A stretch of 64,000 nt of DNA, taken from the NCBI GenBank assembly GCA_029168955.1, contig JAPDOI010000122.1, positions 650,501-714,500 of the forward strand, in the 5' to 3' direction. The notes under the pieces are model-generated. The model was given only the letters and a program-made list of their open reading frames with translations. It made no database searches and was not told the DNA's origin. The translations under genes were made by a program, and so were the position numbers. Each line of letters begins with the position of its first letter. The stretch's first letter is position 1. This document shows, in pieces, positions 46,301-57,414 of the stretch. This stretch comes from Aplectana chamaeleonis (lineage: Eukaryota; Nematoda; Chromadorea; Rhabditida; Cosmocercidae).

Positions 46301-49300
46301 GCGCGGGACTTCGGAATCGACGAGTAAAACATGTGCGGGGCTCAGAGACATCCAAGAAGTACTTTGTAAAAGGGGCGGGGTTCGGGTCTATCGCGTAAAA
46401 CGACACGGAAAGTGCGCGGGACTTCGGAATCGACGCGTAAAACATGTGCGGGGCTCAGAGAAAACCAAGAAGTACTTTGTGAAAGTGGGCGGGGCTTCGG
46501 GTCCATCGCGTAAAACGACACGGAAAGTGCGCGGGACTTCGGAAAGGCGCGTAAAACATGTGCGGGGCTCAGAGAAAACCAAGAAGTACTTTGTGAAAGT
46601 GGGCGGGGCTTCGGGTCCATCGCGTAAAACGACACGGAACGTGCGCGGGACTTGGAAATCGACGCGTAAAACATGTGCGGGGCTCAGAGAAAACCAAGAA
46701 GTACTTTGTGAAAGTGGGCGGGGCTTCAGGTCCATCGCGCAAAACGACACGGAGAGTGCGCGGGACTTGGAAATCGACGCGTAAAACATGTGCGGGGCTC
46801 AGAGAAAACCAAGAAGTACTTTGTGAAAGTGGGCGGGGCTTCGTGTCTATCGCGTAAAACGACACGGAAAGTGCGCGGGACTTGGGAATCGACGCGTACA
46901 ACATGTGCGGGGCTCAGAGACATCCGAGAAGTACTTTGTGAAAGTGGGCGGGGTTCCGGGTCTATCGCGTATAACTACACGGAAAGTTCGTGGGACTTCG
47001 GAATCGACGCGTACATCGCGTGCGGGGCTCAGAGACATACGAGAAGTACTTTGTGAAGGTGGGCGAGGCTCCGGGTCCATCGCGTAAAACAACACGGAAA
47101 GTGCGCGGGACTTGGAAATCGACGCGTAAAACATGTGCGGGGCTCAGAGACATCCGAGAAGTACTTTGTGAAAGTGGGCGAGGCTTCGGGTCCATTGCGT
47201 AACAACACGGAAAGTGCGCGGGGCTTCGGAATCGACGCGTAAAACATGTGCGAGGCTCAGAGAAAACCAAGAAGTACTTTGTGAAAGTGGGCGGGGCTTC
47301 GGGTCTATCGCGTAAAACGACACGGAAAGTGCGCGGGACTTGGGAATCGACGCGTAAAACATGTGCGGTGCTCAGAGAAAACCAAGAAGTACTTTGTGAA
47401 AGTGGGCGGGACTTCGGGCCTATCGCGTAAAACGACACGGAACGTGCGCGGGACTTCGGAATCGACGCGTAAAACATGTGCGGGGCTCAGAGACATCCGA
47501 GAAGTACTTTGTGAAAATGGGCGGGGCTTCGGGTCCATAGCGTAAAACGACACGGAACGTGCGCGGGACTTGGAAATCGACGCGTAAAACATGTGCGGGG
47601 CTCAGAGAAAACCAAGAAGTACCTTGTGAAAGTGGGCGGGACTTCGGGCCTATCGCGTAAAACGACACGGAACGTGCGCGGGACTTCGGAATCGACGCGT
47701 AAAACATGTGCGGGGCTCAGAGACATCCGAGAAGTACTTTGTGAAAGTGGGCGGGGCTCCGGGTCCATCGCGTAAAACGACACGGAAAGTTCGCGGGACT
47801 TCGGAATCGACGCGTACAACATGTGCGGGGCTCAGAGAAAACCAAGAAGTACTTTGTGAAAGTGGGCGGGGCTTCGGGTCCATCGCGTAAAACGACACGG
47901 AAAGTGCGCGGGACTTCGGAATCGACGCGTAAAACATGTGCGGGGCTCAGAGACATCCGAGAAGTACTTTGTGAAAATGGGCGGGGCTTCGGGTCCATAG
48001 CGTAAAACGACACGGAAAGTTCGTGGGACTTCGGAATCGACGCGTACAACAAGTGCGGGGCTCAGGGACAACCAAGAAACACTTTGTGATAGTTGGCGGG
48101 GCTTCGGGTCCATCGCGTAAAACGACACGGAAAGTGCGCGGGACTTCGGAATCGACGCGTAAAACATGTGCGGGGCTCAGAGACATCCAAGGAGTACTTT
48201 GTGAAAGTGGGCGGGGCTTCGGGTCCATCGCGTAAAACGACACGGAAAGTGCGCGGGACTTGGGAATCGACGCGCACAATGTGTGCGGGGCTCAGAGAAA
48301 ACCAAGAAGTATTTTGTGAAAGTGGGCGGGGCTCCGGGTCCATCGCGTAAAACGACTCGGAAAGCTCGCGGGACTTGGGAATCGACGCGTACAACATGTG
48401 CGGGGCTCAGAGACATCCGAGAAAAACTTTGTGAAAGTGGGCGGGGCTTCGGGTCCATCGCGTAAAACGACACGGAAAGCTCGCGGGACTTCGGAATCGA
48501 CGCGTACAACATGTGCGGGGCTCAGAGACAACCAAGAAACACTTTGTGATAGTTGGCGGGGCTTCGGGTCCATCGCGTAAAACGACACGGAAAGTTCGTG
48601 GGACTTCGGAATCGACGCGTACAACAAGTGCGGGGCTCAGGGACAACCAAGAAACACTTTGTGATAGTTGGCGGGGCTTCGGGTCCATCGCGTAAAACGA
48701 CACGGAAAGTTCGCGGGACTTCGGAATCGACGCGTAAAACATGTGCGGGGCTCAGAGACATCCGAGAAGTACTTTGTGAAAATGGGCGGGGCTTCGGGTC
48801 CATCGCGTAAAACGACACGGAAAGTTCGTGGGACTTCGGAATCGACGCGTACAACAAGTGCGGGGCTCAGGGACAACCAAGAAACACTTTGTGATAGTTG
48901 GCGGGGCTTCGGGTCCATCGCGTAAAACGACACGGAAAGTGCGCGGGACTTCGGAATCGACGCGTAAAACATGTGCGGGGCTCAGAGACATCCAAGGAGT
49001 ACTTCTGGGAAAAGGGCGGGGCTTCGGGTCCATCGCGTAAAACGACACGGAAAGTGCGCGGGACTTCGGAAACGGCGCGTAAAACATGTGCGGGGCTCAG
49101 AGAAAACCAAGAAGTACTTTGTGAAAGTGGGCGGGGCTTCGGGTCCACCGCGTAAAACGGCACGGAACGTGCGCGGGACTTGGAAATCGACGCGTAAAAC
49201 ATGTGCGGGGCTCAGAGAAAACCAAGAAGTACTTTGTGAAAGTGGGCGGGACTTCGGGCCTATCGCGTAAAACGACACGGAACGTGCGCGGGACTTGGAA

Positions 49301-52300
49301 ATCGACGCGTAAAACATGTGCGGGGCTCAGAGACATCCGAGAAGTACTTTGTGAAGGTGGGCGAGGCTTCGGGTCCATAGCGTAAAACGACACGGAAAGT
49401 TCGTGGGACTTCGGAATCGACGCGTACATCGCGTGCGGGGCTTAGAGACATACGAGAAGTACTTTGTGAAGGTGGGCGAGGCTCCGGGTCCGTCGCGTAA
49501 AACAACACGGAAAGTGCGCGGGACTTCGGAATCGACGCGTACATCGCGTGCGGGGCTTAGAGACATACGAGAAGTACTTTGTGAAGGTGGGCGAGGCTCC
49601 GGGTCCATCGCGTAAAACAACACGGAAAGTGCGCGGGACTTGGAAATCGACGCGTAAAACATGTGCGGGGCTCAGAGACATCCAAGAAGTACTTTGTGAA
49701 AGTGGGCGGGGCTTCGGGTCTATCGCGTAAAACGACACGGAAAGTGCGCGGGACTTGGGAATCGACGCGTAAAACATGTGCGGTGCTCAGAGAAAACCAA
49801 GAAGTACTTTGTGAAAGTGGCCGGGGCTTCGGGTCTATCGCGTAAAACGACTCGGAAAGCTCGCGGGACTTGGGAATCGACGCGTACAACATGTGCGGGG
49901 CTCAGAGACATCCGAGAAGTACTTTGTAAAAGTGGGCGGGGCTTTGGATCCATCGCGTAAAACAACACGGAAAGCTCGCGGGACTTCGGAATCGACGCGT
50001 ACAACATGTGCGGGGCTCAGAGACAACCAAGAAACACTTTGTGATAGTTGGCGGGGCTTCGGGTCCATCGCGTAAAACGACACGGAAAGATCGTGGGACT
50101 TCGGAATCGACGCGTAAAACATGTGCGTGGCTCAGACAAAACCAAGAAGTAGTTTGTGAAGGTGGGCGAGGCTTCGGGTCCATCGCGCAAAACGACACGG
50201 AAAGTGAGCGGGATTTCGGAATCGACGCGTACAACATGTGCGGGGCTCAGAGACAACCAAGAAACACTTTGTGATAGTTGGCGAGGCTTCGGGTCCATCG
50301 CGTAAAACGACACGGAAAGTGCGCGGGACTTCGGAATCGACGAGTAAAACATGTGCGGGGCTCAGAGACATCCAAGGAGTACTTCTGGGAAAAGGGCGGG
50401 GCTTCGGGTCCATCGCGCAAAGCGACACGGAAAGTGAGCGGGACTTCGGAATCGACGCGTACAACATATGCGGGGCTCAGAGACATCCAAGAAGTACTTT
50501 GTGAAAGTGGGTGGGGCTTCGGTTCTATCGCGTAAAATGACACGGAAAGTGAGCGGGACTTCGGAATCGACGCGTACAACAAGTGCGGGGCTCAGGGACA
50601 ACCAAGAAACACTTTGTGATAGTTGGCGGGGCTTCGGGTCCATCGCGTAAAACGACACGGAAAGTGCGCGGGACTTGGAAATCGACGCGTAAAACATGTG
50701 CGGGGCTCAGAGACATCCAAGAAGTACTTTGTGAAAGTGGGCGGGGCTTCGGGTCTATCGCGTAAAACGACACGGAACGTGCGCGGGACTTGGAAATCGA
50801 CGCGTAAAACATGTGCGGGGCTCAGAGAAAACCAAGAAGTAGTTTGTGAAGGTGGGCGAGGCTTCGGGTCCATTGCGTAACAACACGGAAAGTGAGCGGG
50901 ACTTCGGAATCGACGCGTACATCGCGTGCGGGGCTCAGAGACATACGAGAAGTACTTTGTGAAGGTGGGCGAGGCTCCGGGTCCATCGCGTAAAACAACA
51001 CGAAAAGTGAGCGGGACTTCGGAATCGACGCGTACAACATATGCGGGGCTCAGAGACATCCAAGAAGTACTTTGTGAAAGTGGGTGGGGCTTCGGTTCTA
51101 TCGCGTAAAACGACACGGAAAGTTCGCAGGACTTCGGAATCGACGCGTAAAACATGTTCGGGGCTCAGAGACATCCAAGGAGTACTTCTGGGAAAAGGGC
51201 GGGGCTCCGGGTCCATCGCGTAAAACGACTCGGAAAGCTCGCGGGACTTGGGAATCGACGCGTACAACATGTGCGGGGCTCAGAGACATCCGAGAAGTAC
51301 TTTGTGAAAGTGGGCGGGGCTTTGGATCCATCGCGTAAAACAACACGGAAAGTGCGCGGGGCTTCGGAATCGACGCGTAAAACATGTGCGAGGCTCAGAG
51401 AAAACCAAGAAGTACTTTGTGAAAGTGGGCGGGGCTTCGGATCCATCGCGTAAAACGACACGGAACGTGCGCGGGACTTGGAAATCGACGCGTAAAACAT
51501 GTGCGGGGCTCAGAGAAAACCAAGAAGTACTTTGTGAAAGTGGGCGGGGCTTCGGGTCCATCGCGTAAAACGACACGGAGAGTGCGCGGGACTTCGAAAT
51601 CGACGCGTACAAAATGTGCGGGGCTCAGAGAAAACCAAGAAGTACTTTGTGAAAGTGGGCGGGGCTTCGGGTCCATCGCGTAAAACGACACGGAAAGCTC
51701 GCGGGACTTCGGAATCGACGCGTACAACATGTGCGGGGCTCAGAGACATCCGAGAAGTACTTTGTGAAAATGGGCGGGGCTTCGGGTCCATCGCGTAAAA
51801 CGACACGGAAAGTTCGTGGGACTTCGGAATCGACGCGTACAACAAGTGCGGGGCTCAGGGACAACCAAGAAACACTTTGTGATAGTTGGCGGGGCTTCGG
51901 GTCCATCGCGTAAAACGACACGGAAAGTGCGCGGGACTTCGGAATCGACGAGTAAAACATGTGCGGGGCTCAGAGAAAACCAAGAAGCACTCTGTGAAAA
52001 AGGGCGGGGCTTCGGATCCATCGCGTAAAACGACACGGAACGTGCGCGGGACTTGGAAATCGACGCGTAAAATATGTGCGGGGCTCAGAGACATCCGAGA
52101 AGTACTTTGTGAAAATGGGCGGGGCTTCGGGTCCATCGCGTAAAACGACACGGAAAGTGCGCGGGACTCCGGAAACGGCGCGTAAAACATGTGCGGGGCT
52201 CAGAGACATCCGAGAAGTACTTTGTGAAAATGGGCGGGGCTTCGGGTCCATCGCGTAAAACGACACGGAAAGTGCGCGGGACTTGGAAATCGACGCGTAA

Positions 52301-53578
52301 AACATGTGCGGGGCTCAGAGAAAACCAAGAAGTACCTTGTGAAAGTGGGCGGGACTTCGGGCCTATCGCGTAAAACGACACGGAACGTGCGCGGGACTTC
52401 GGAATCGACGCGTAAAACATGTGCGGGGCTCAGAGACATCCGAGAAGTACTTTGTGAAAATGGGCGGGGCTTCGGGTCCATAGCGTAAAACGACACGGAA
52501 AGTTCGTGGGACTTCGGAATCGACGCGTAAAACAAGTGCGGGGCTCAGGGACAACCAAGAAACACTTTGTGATAGTTGGCGGGGCTTCGGGTCCATCGCG
52601 TAAAACGACACGGAAAGTGAGCGGGACTTCGGAATCGACGCGTACAACATGTGCGGGGCTCAGAGACATCCAAGAAGTACTTTGTGAAAGTGGGTGGGGC
52701 TTCGGGTCCATCGCGCAAAACGACACGGAAAGTGAGCGGGACTTCGGAATCGACGCGTACAACATGTGCGGGGCTCAGAGACATCCGAGAAGTACTTTGT
52801 GAAAATGGGCGGGGCTTCGGGTCCATCGCGTAAAACGACACGGAAAGTTCGTGGGACTTCGGAATCGACGCGTACAACATGTGCGGGGCTCAGGGACAAC
52901 CAAGAAACACTTTGTGATAGTTGGCGGGGCTTCGGGTCCATCGCGTAAAACGACACGGAAAGATCGTGGGACTTCGGAATCGACGCGAACAACAAGTGCG
53001 GGGCTCAGGGACAACCAAGAAACACTTTGTGATAGTTGGCGGGGCTTCGGGTCCATCGCGTAAAACGACACGGAAAGTTCGTGGGACTTCGGAATCGACG
53101 CGTACAACAAGTGCGGGGCTCAGGGACAACCAAGAAGTACTTTGTGAAAGTGGGCGGGGCTTCGGGTCCATCGCGTAAAACGACACGGAACGTGCGCGGG
53201 ACTTGGAAATCGACGCGTAAAACATGTGCGGGGCTCAGAGAAAACCAAGAAGTACTTTGTGAGTGGGCGGGGCTTCGGGTCTATCGCGTAAAACGACACG
53301 GAACGTGCGCGGGACTTCGGAATCGACGCGTAAAACATGTGCGGGGCTCAGAGACATCCGAGAAGTACTTTGTGAAAATGGGCGGGGCTTCGGGTCCATA
53401 GCGTAAAACGACACGGAAAGTTCGTGGGACTTCGGAATCGACGCGTACAACAAGTGCGGGGCTCAGGGACAACCAAGAAGTACTTTGTGAAAGTGGGCGG
53501 GGCTTTGGATCCATCGCGTAAAACAACACGGAAAGTGCGCGGGGCTTCGGAATCGGCGCATACATGTGCGGGGCTCAG
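28395..53578. repeat. 115-bp satellite array, about 219 tandem monomers
   Basis: Uninterrupted head-to-tail repeats for about 25.2 kb. A typical monomer contains, in order, gcgtaaaacgacacgg, aaagtgcgcgggacttcgga, atcgacgcgtaaaacatgtg, cggggctcagagacatccaa, gaagtactttgtgaaagtg and ggcggggcttcgggtccat. Length is almost always 115 bp, with a few of 113-114 bp (for example near 29,363, 30,053, 33,157, 39,075, 44,996). Each monomer is two diverged 42-bp direct copies (gaaagtgggcgggg... and gaaagtgcgcggga...) plus a 31-bp spacer. MluI (acgcgt) and ScaI (agtact) sites occur in most monomers. Divergence between neighbours is low (mostly a few percent) and variants recur in sets. Open frames on both strands are a by-product of the period. 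The first five or so monomers (28,395-28,900) carry more private changes than the rest. Confidence 0.97.
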
Positions 53579-53830
53579 ATCCTTATCCTCATCCTTACAT
53601 ATGACAATCGGCGTGGTGGTGTGTCTGACCGGTGTCCGACCGACGGATGTCTGTCTGTCCGGTCGTTTGAATTTCCCGCAATTTTTGACTCCGTCAGTCA
53701 GAGCGCGTTATTGTTCCAACAATACATGACGAATGTCGCGTAAAGTGAGTTAGGTTTAGAAGGAGCGCGCACAGCATTAAGATCGTGGCGGGACCACCCT
53801 AGCTGTCGCGTATCCAGTTTTTTGAGTTTC
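53579..53830. repeat. Leader repeat L2, downstream edge of the satellite
   Basis: The last satellite monomer breaks off at ggggctcagat (about 53,578) and passes into atccttatcctcatccttacatatgacaatcggcgtgg, the leader. It then runs through gtgtctgaccg, aatttcccgcaattttt, gagcgcgttattg, ggagcgcgcacagcattaag and atcgtggcgggaccaccctagctg, the first 58-bp-type unit. Confidence 0.75.
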
Positions 53831-53874
53831 CTTCGCTACAAATCGAGGTGTGACCACACTAGCTGTTAAAGTGA

Positions 53875-54010
53875 CCCCTAGAATGTGCATGGAGCTCTGG
53901 GACCACCTCGAGGTACTTTGTGAAGGTGGGCTTCGAGTTTACCGCAAGGTTCGCGCTATTAGTAATGGAACGTGGCCGCGGTCTGACCTGTTTTAACGAA
54001 AGCGAACGCG
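53875..54010. repeat. Isolated, diverged satellite-like monomer
   Basis: atgtgcatggagctctggga ... gaggtactttgtgaaggtgg ... gcttcgagtttaccgc follows the same order as the satellite's atgtgcggggctcagaga...gaagtactttgtgaaagtgg...gcttcgggtccatcgc, but with many substitutions. It may be a relic of an older satellite or of the ancestral single copy. Confidence 0.6.
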
Positions 54011-54017
54011 AATCCAG

Positions 54018-54300
54018 CAAATCCTTATCCTCATCCTCATACATTATAATGGGCGTGAAGATGTGTTTAAACACAGAAGCTGTTGCATATGGAGTTTTCA
54101 GCTTTCCATTGAAATAGGTCGTATTAGGGAGTTTTGAGAGGAGTATAATAGACTTTATAAATCCACCTACGTGTCACATAGCGGTGCACAGTCCTATCTC
54201 TATCCTCGCAGAGTATGTTTCGCCATGATGTGTGTCTGAGCAACTATCTGTACGTATGCACGCATGCACGGGTGAATAAATGGCGCTCAAAAATTTCAGA
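54018..54300. repeat. Two decayed leader repeats (L4, L5)
   Basis: tccttatcctcatcctcatacattataatgggcgtgaagatgtgt at 54,020 and cctatctctatcctcgcagagtatg...catgatgtgtgtctgagc at 54,193 match the start of the leader (tccttacat...ggcgtggtggtgtgtctgacc) with many differences. Confidence 0.45.
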
Positions 54301-54339
54301 ATTTCTGTCATAAAGTAGAACACGATAATGTTCTGCCAA

Positions 54340-55812
54340 TTTGGAGAACGTCGTAGAAAACGAGTAGAGGTTCAGACGGATCACGCACAGTGCCGTGGAA
54401 AGTGAGTAAGTGGTCTATGAACAGCGCGCACAACGTCATGGAAGGTGAATAGGGGTCCACAAAGTGCGCGCAGTGTCTTTGGTAGGGAGAAGGGTACAAG
54501 AGGAGCGCGTCTAGCGTCGTGAAAGTAAATAGGGTTTCAGGAGGCGCGCACACAAGTCTTGGGAAACTATTAGGAGACTATGAAAAGCGCGCACAATGGA
54601 TTGTATAGTGAATGGAGGTTTATGAGGAACGCGCACAGGTTTAGGAAGAGCGCGCATTGTCGTGAGAAACGATTTGAGGTTGAAGAGGAACGAGCCCGAA
54701 CTTGAAGAGAAAGCTATTGTTCAGGAGGTGCCTAACCAGGGTCACGGAAGGTTAGTGGGATCTCAGGAGGTTCGCGCTGTGTCGCTGGAGGGAGTAAGGT
54801 TATAGGAGTGCGCTCAAGGAATTTGATGGTGGATAGGTTTATGGAGCGCCCGCACGGGTTAAGGTATAGCGCGTGCACTGTCGTGAGGTGACCGCAAGTA
54901 GGAGAGGAGCGTGCATGAAAAGTCTAGAAAGTGAGTAGTGGCTTTGAAGGAGCACACATAGTGTTTTGGATAGTGTGTGGGGTTTTAGGAACAGCTCTGG
55001 CAGAGTCGTCGGAAGTGATGAGAGATTGAAGAGGAGCGGGCAAAACGTCGTCAAAGATGAGTAGTGGTAGAACCCGAAACGTGTAACAGATGCGGAGTAG
55101 AATTCAGCAGGAGCGCGTACTATGTTATGGAAAAGAGGTTTAGGTTTTGAGCTCGCACAGTGTAGTGATGGCGTACAGTAGGAGCTCGCACAGTGGTACA
55201 GTTTTTTTTGTAGAGCAAACGGTGATTCATGAAAATCCCGCACAATGTGCTGTATTCTGAACAGAGTTTGGGAACAGCGCGCAGTGTCTTGGGAAGTAAG
55301 CAGGGTTCGGATAGGAGCTCACAACGTCTAGGACAGTGATTACGCAATGGAGACGGTGCGCACACCACTGTGGGAGGTGTAAGAGAGTTCATAAGGAGCG
55401 CGCACAGCGCCGGATTAAAGGACTAGACTTTTTAGGGATGTGCGCACACTGTTGTTGAAGAGATTCACAGGTTCACGTTTGGAATTGATTAGATTTTGAG
55501 GGGGTGTACGCACACCATTGTAAAACGTTCACAGAGGTTTAAGAGGAGCGCACACTATCGTGAAAGGTGTATAGGGTTTAAAAGGAGCGCGCACAAAATC
55601 AACGAAAATGATTGTGGTTCAAAGGGGTGTGCGCATACCATTAGAAAAGGTGTGTAGAGGTTTAGGAGGAGCCCGCACGACGTGCGGAAGAGTGTTTTGA
55701 GCTTGGAAGGAAACGCACATCCTATTTTTTGAAGGTGTATAGGAGTTAAGGATGAGCGAATTGTTGAGGAAAGTTATTTGAGTTTGAAGAGGTGTGCGTA
55801 CTTCACTCCGGA
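54340..55812. repeat. Degenerate GAGCGCGCACA minisatellite
   Basis: About 30 irregular units of roughly 40-60 bp with a ggagcgcgcacaNYgt...gtgaatagRgttt pattern. Units differ strongly from one another, so the array is old compared with the satellite. The core agcgcgcac also occurs once in each leader (28,229; 53,765), which suggests the array grew from leader sequence. Confidence 0.7.
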
Positions 55813-55814
55813 AG

Positions 55815-56004
55815 GTGTATCCTTACATATAATAATCGGCGTGGTGGTGCGTCTGACCGAGTGTCTGGCATGTACGACCGACGTCTATTTGACCGGGTTT
55901 CAAATTTCCCGAAATTTTCAACACCATCACTTAGAGCACGTTATTATTTCAGTACACCGAGAAAATGGCAGGAGGTGAGTGGGATTTAGGAGCGAGCACA
56001 GCAT
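55815..56004. repeat. Leader repeat L3
   Basis: Very similar to L1 (tccttacatataataatcgg, cgtggtggtgcgtctgaccg, caaatttcccgaaattttca, gagcacgttattatttcagt), followed by aggagcgagcacagcattgc and then the 58-bp array. Confidence 0.75.
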
Positions 56005-57410
56005 TGCGATCGTGGCGGGACCGCCGTAGCTGTTGCGTACTGATTCTTTTAAATTTACCTAATTATGGATCGTGGTGGGACCACCCTGCCTGTTGCATAT
56101 TGCATTCTTTAAGCTTCTCCGTTACGATTCTTGGTGGGACCATCGTACCTGATGCATATTGACTCCTTCAAACTTTCACCGTTATGGATCGTGGTGGAAC
56201 TACCCTGCCTGTTGCATATTGCATTCTTTAAAGGCAGTGTTCACGATAAAAAATGTGTTTCAGTTTCCACTAGGAATGGGTAGTGGAGGGGCACAATGTA
56301 ACGTTGACGTCGAAAGAACGCATGAAAACGAGCCAGGAAAAGCTCCAAAAGAGCCTGAAGTTGCCATTTCGAGCGCAAGGCAAACCTCAAAAGCGCATCA
56401 CACGCCCACCGACGTAAACAAATGAATGCTCGAGATCGTGAGATGAGCGATTATTTCCAGTCATTAGCCCCGTTCTTCCCTTCATTCTCAACTTCTCTCT
56501 TTACTCAGGTTAGCTCGCATAGATCGGCTGCAAAAGACGCAAGTTACAAGCCTCGGACAACTCGTCCACCATTTTCCCTAGCTAAATTTTTGAGGGGCCA
56601 TAACTCCATCCCCAGAAGGTCTTGTACGATTTCAGAGACATCATTGAACCAGCGTGCCGCTTTCAAGATAGGTGGGAAAACAGGAAAACAATTTTCATCG
56701 TGAACACTGCCTTTAAGCTTCTCCGTTACGATTCTTGGTGGGATCATCGTACCTCATGCATATTGAGTCCTTTGAACTCTCACCGTTATGGATCGTGGTG
56801 GAATCACCCTGCCTGTTGCATATTGCATTCTTTGAGCTTTTCCGTCACGATTCTTGGTGGGACCATCGTACCTAATGCATATTGAGTCCTTTAAACTTTC
56901 ATCGTTATAGATCGTGGTGGGACTACCCTACTCGATGCATATTTGCTCCTTCATACTTTTACCGCTATGCATCGTGGTGGGACCACCCCACCTGTTTCAT
57001 ATTAGGTTCTTTAAACTTTCATAGTTATGGATCGAGGAGGGACCACCGTACCTGTTGCATATTGAGTCCTCTGAACTTTCACCGTTATGTATCGTGGTGG
57101 AACCACCCTACCTGTTGAATATTGAATTCTTTTAGCTTATTTGTTACGAATCGTGGTGAGACCACCGTAGCTGTTGCGTATCGGGTTCTTTAAACTTTTG
57201 CCGTTATGGATCGTGGTTGGACCATCACAGCTGTAGCATTTTGCGTTCTTTTAGCTTCATCGTTATGAATCGTTTCGAGACTACCGTAGATGATGCGTAT
57301 CGGGCTCTTCGAACTCTTTTCGTTTTGGACGGTGGGTGGACCGCCAGGACTTTTGCGTGTTGAGTCTGTTTGGGATCGGGTTGGGATCACCCTAAATGTT
57401 GCCCATTGAG
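56005..57410. repeat. 58-bp minisatellite ATCGTGGTGGGACCACC, about 16 units
   Basis: Units of 57-60 bp: gttatggatcgtggtgggac, caccctgcctgttgcatatt, gagtcctttaaactttcacc. Interrupted by a 481-bp MITE at 56,232-56,712. Divergence increases to the right of 57,150. The inner ggtgg-ga-ccacc is a small palindrome in every unit. The same unit occurs three times just before the satellite. Confidence 0.9.
56232..56712. mobile_element. 481-bp MITE with TTAA target duplication
   Basis: Ends aggcagtgttcacgat (56,232) and atcgtgaacactgcct (to 56,712) are exact 16-bp inverted repeats. TTAA stands on both sides (56,228-56,231 and 56,713-56,716), and the neighbouring unit at 56,101-56,125 (tgcattctttaagcttctcc) is the empty site with a single TTAA. 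This defines the insertion to the base. A third terminus of the same type, atcgtgaacactgcct, is at about 62,835-62,850. TTAA duplication is the mark of piggyBac-type transposition. The interior shows no transposase. Confidence 0.85.
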
Positions 57411-57414
57411 TTCT

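Noticed and set aside
28395..53578. CRISPR-like array of regularly spaced repeats
   Set aside because: There are no unique spacers. The whole unit repeats, the repeat is 115 bp, and the genome is eukaryotic with no cas genes.
28395..53578. Centromeric CENP-B-box-like motif in the satellite (ttcgg...cgcg)
   Set aside because: Neither cttcgggtccatcgcg nor cttcggaatcgacgcg matches the conserved positions of the box. Nematodes of this group are also expected to have dispersed, not satellite-defined, centromeres.
28303..53729. Hundreds of overlapping open frames of 60-227 codons on both strands, most with a 111-codon minus-strand form every 115 bp
   Set aside because: The period of 115 bp is one more than a multiple of three, so each frame passes through all phases in 345 bp and stops recur about once per three monomers. 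The frames are identical repeats of one unit with no start context or domain. They are satellite shadows, not a gene family.
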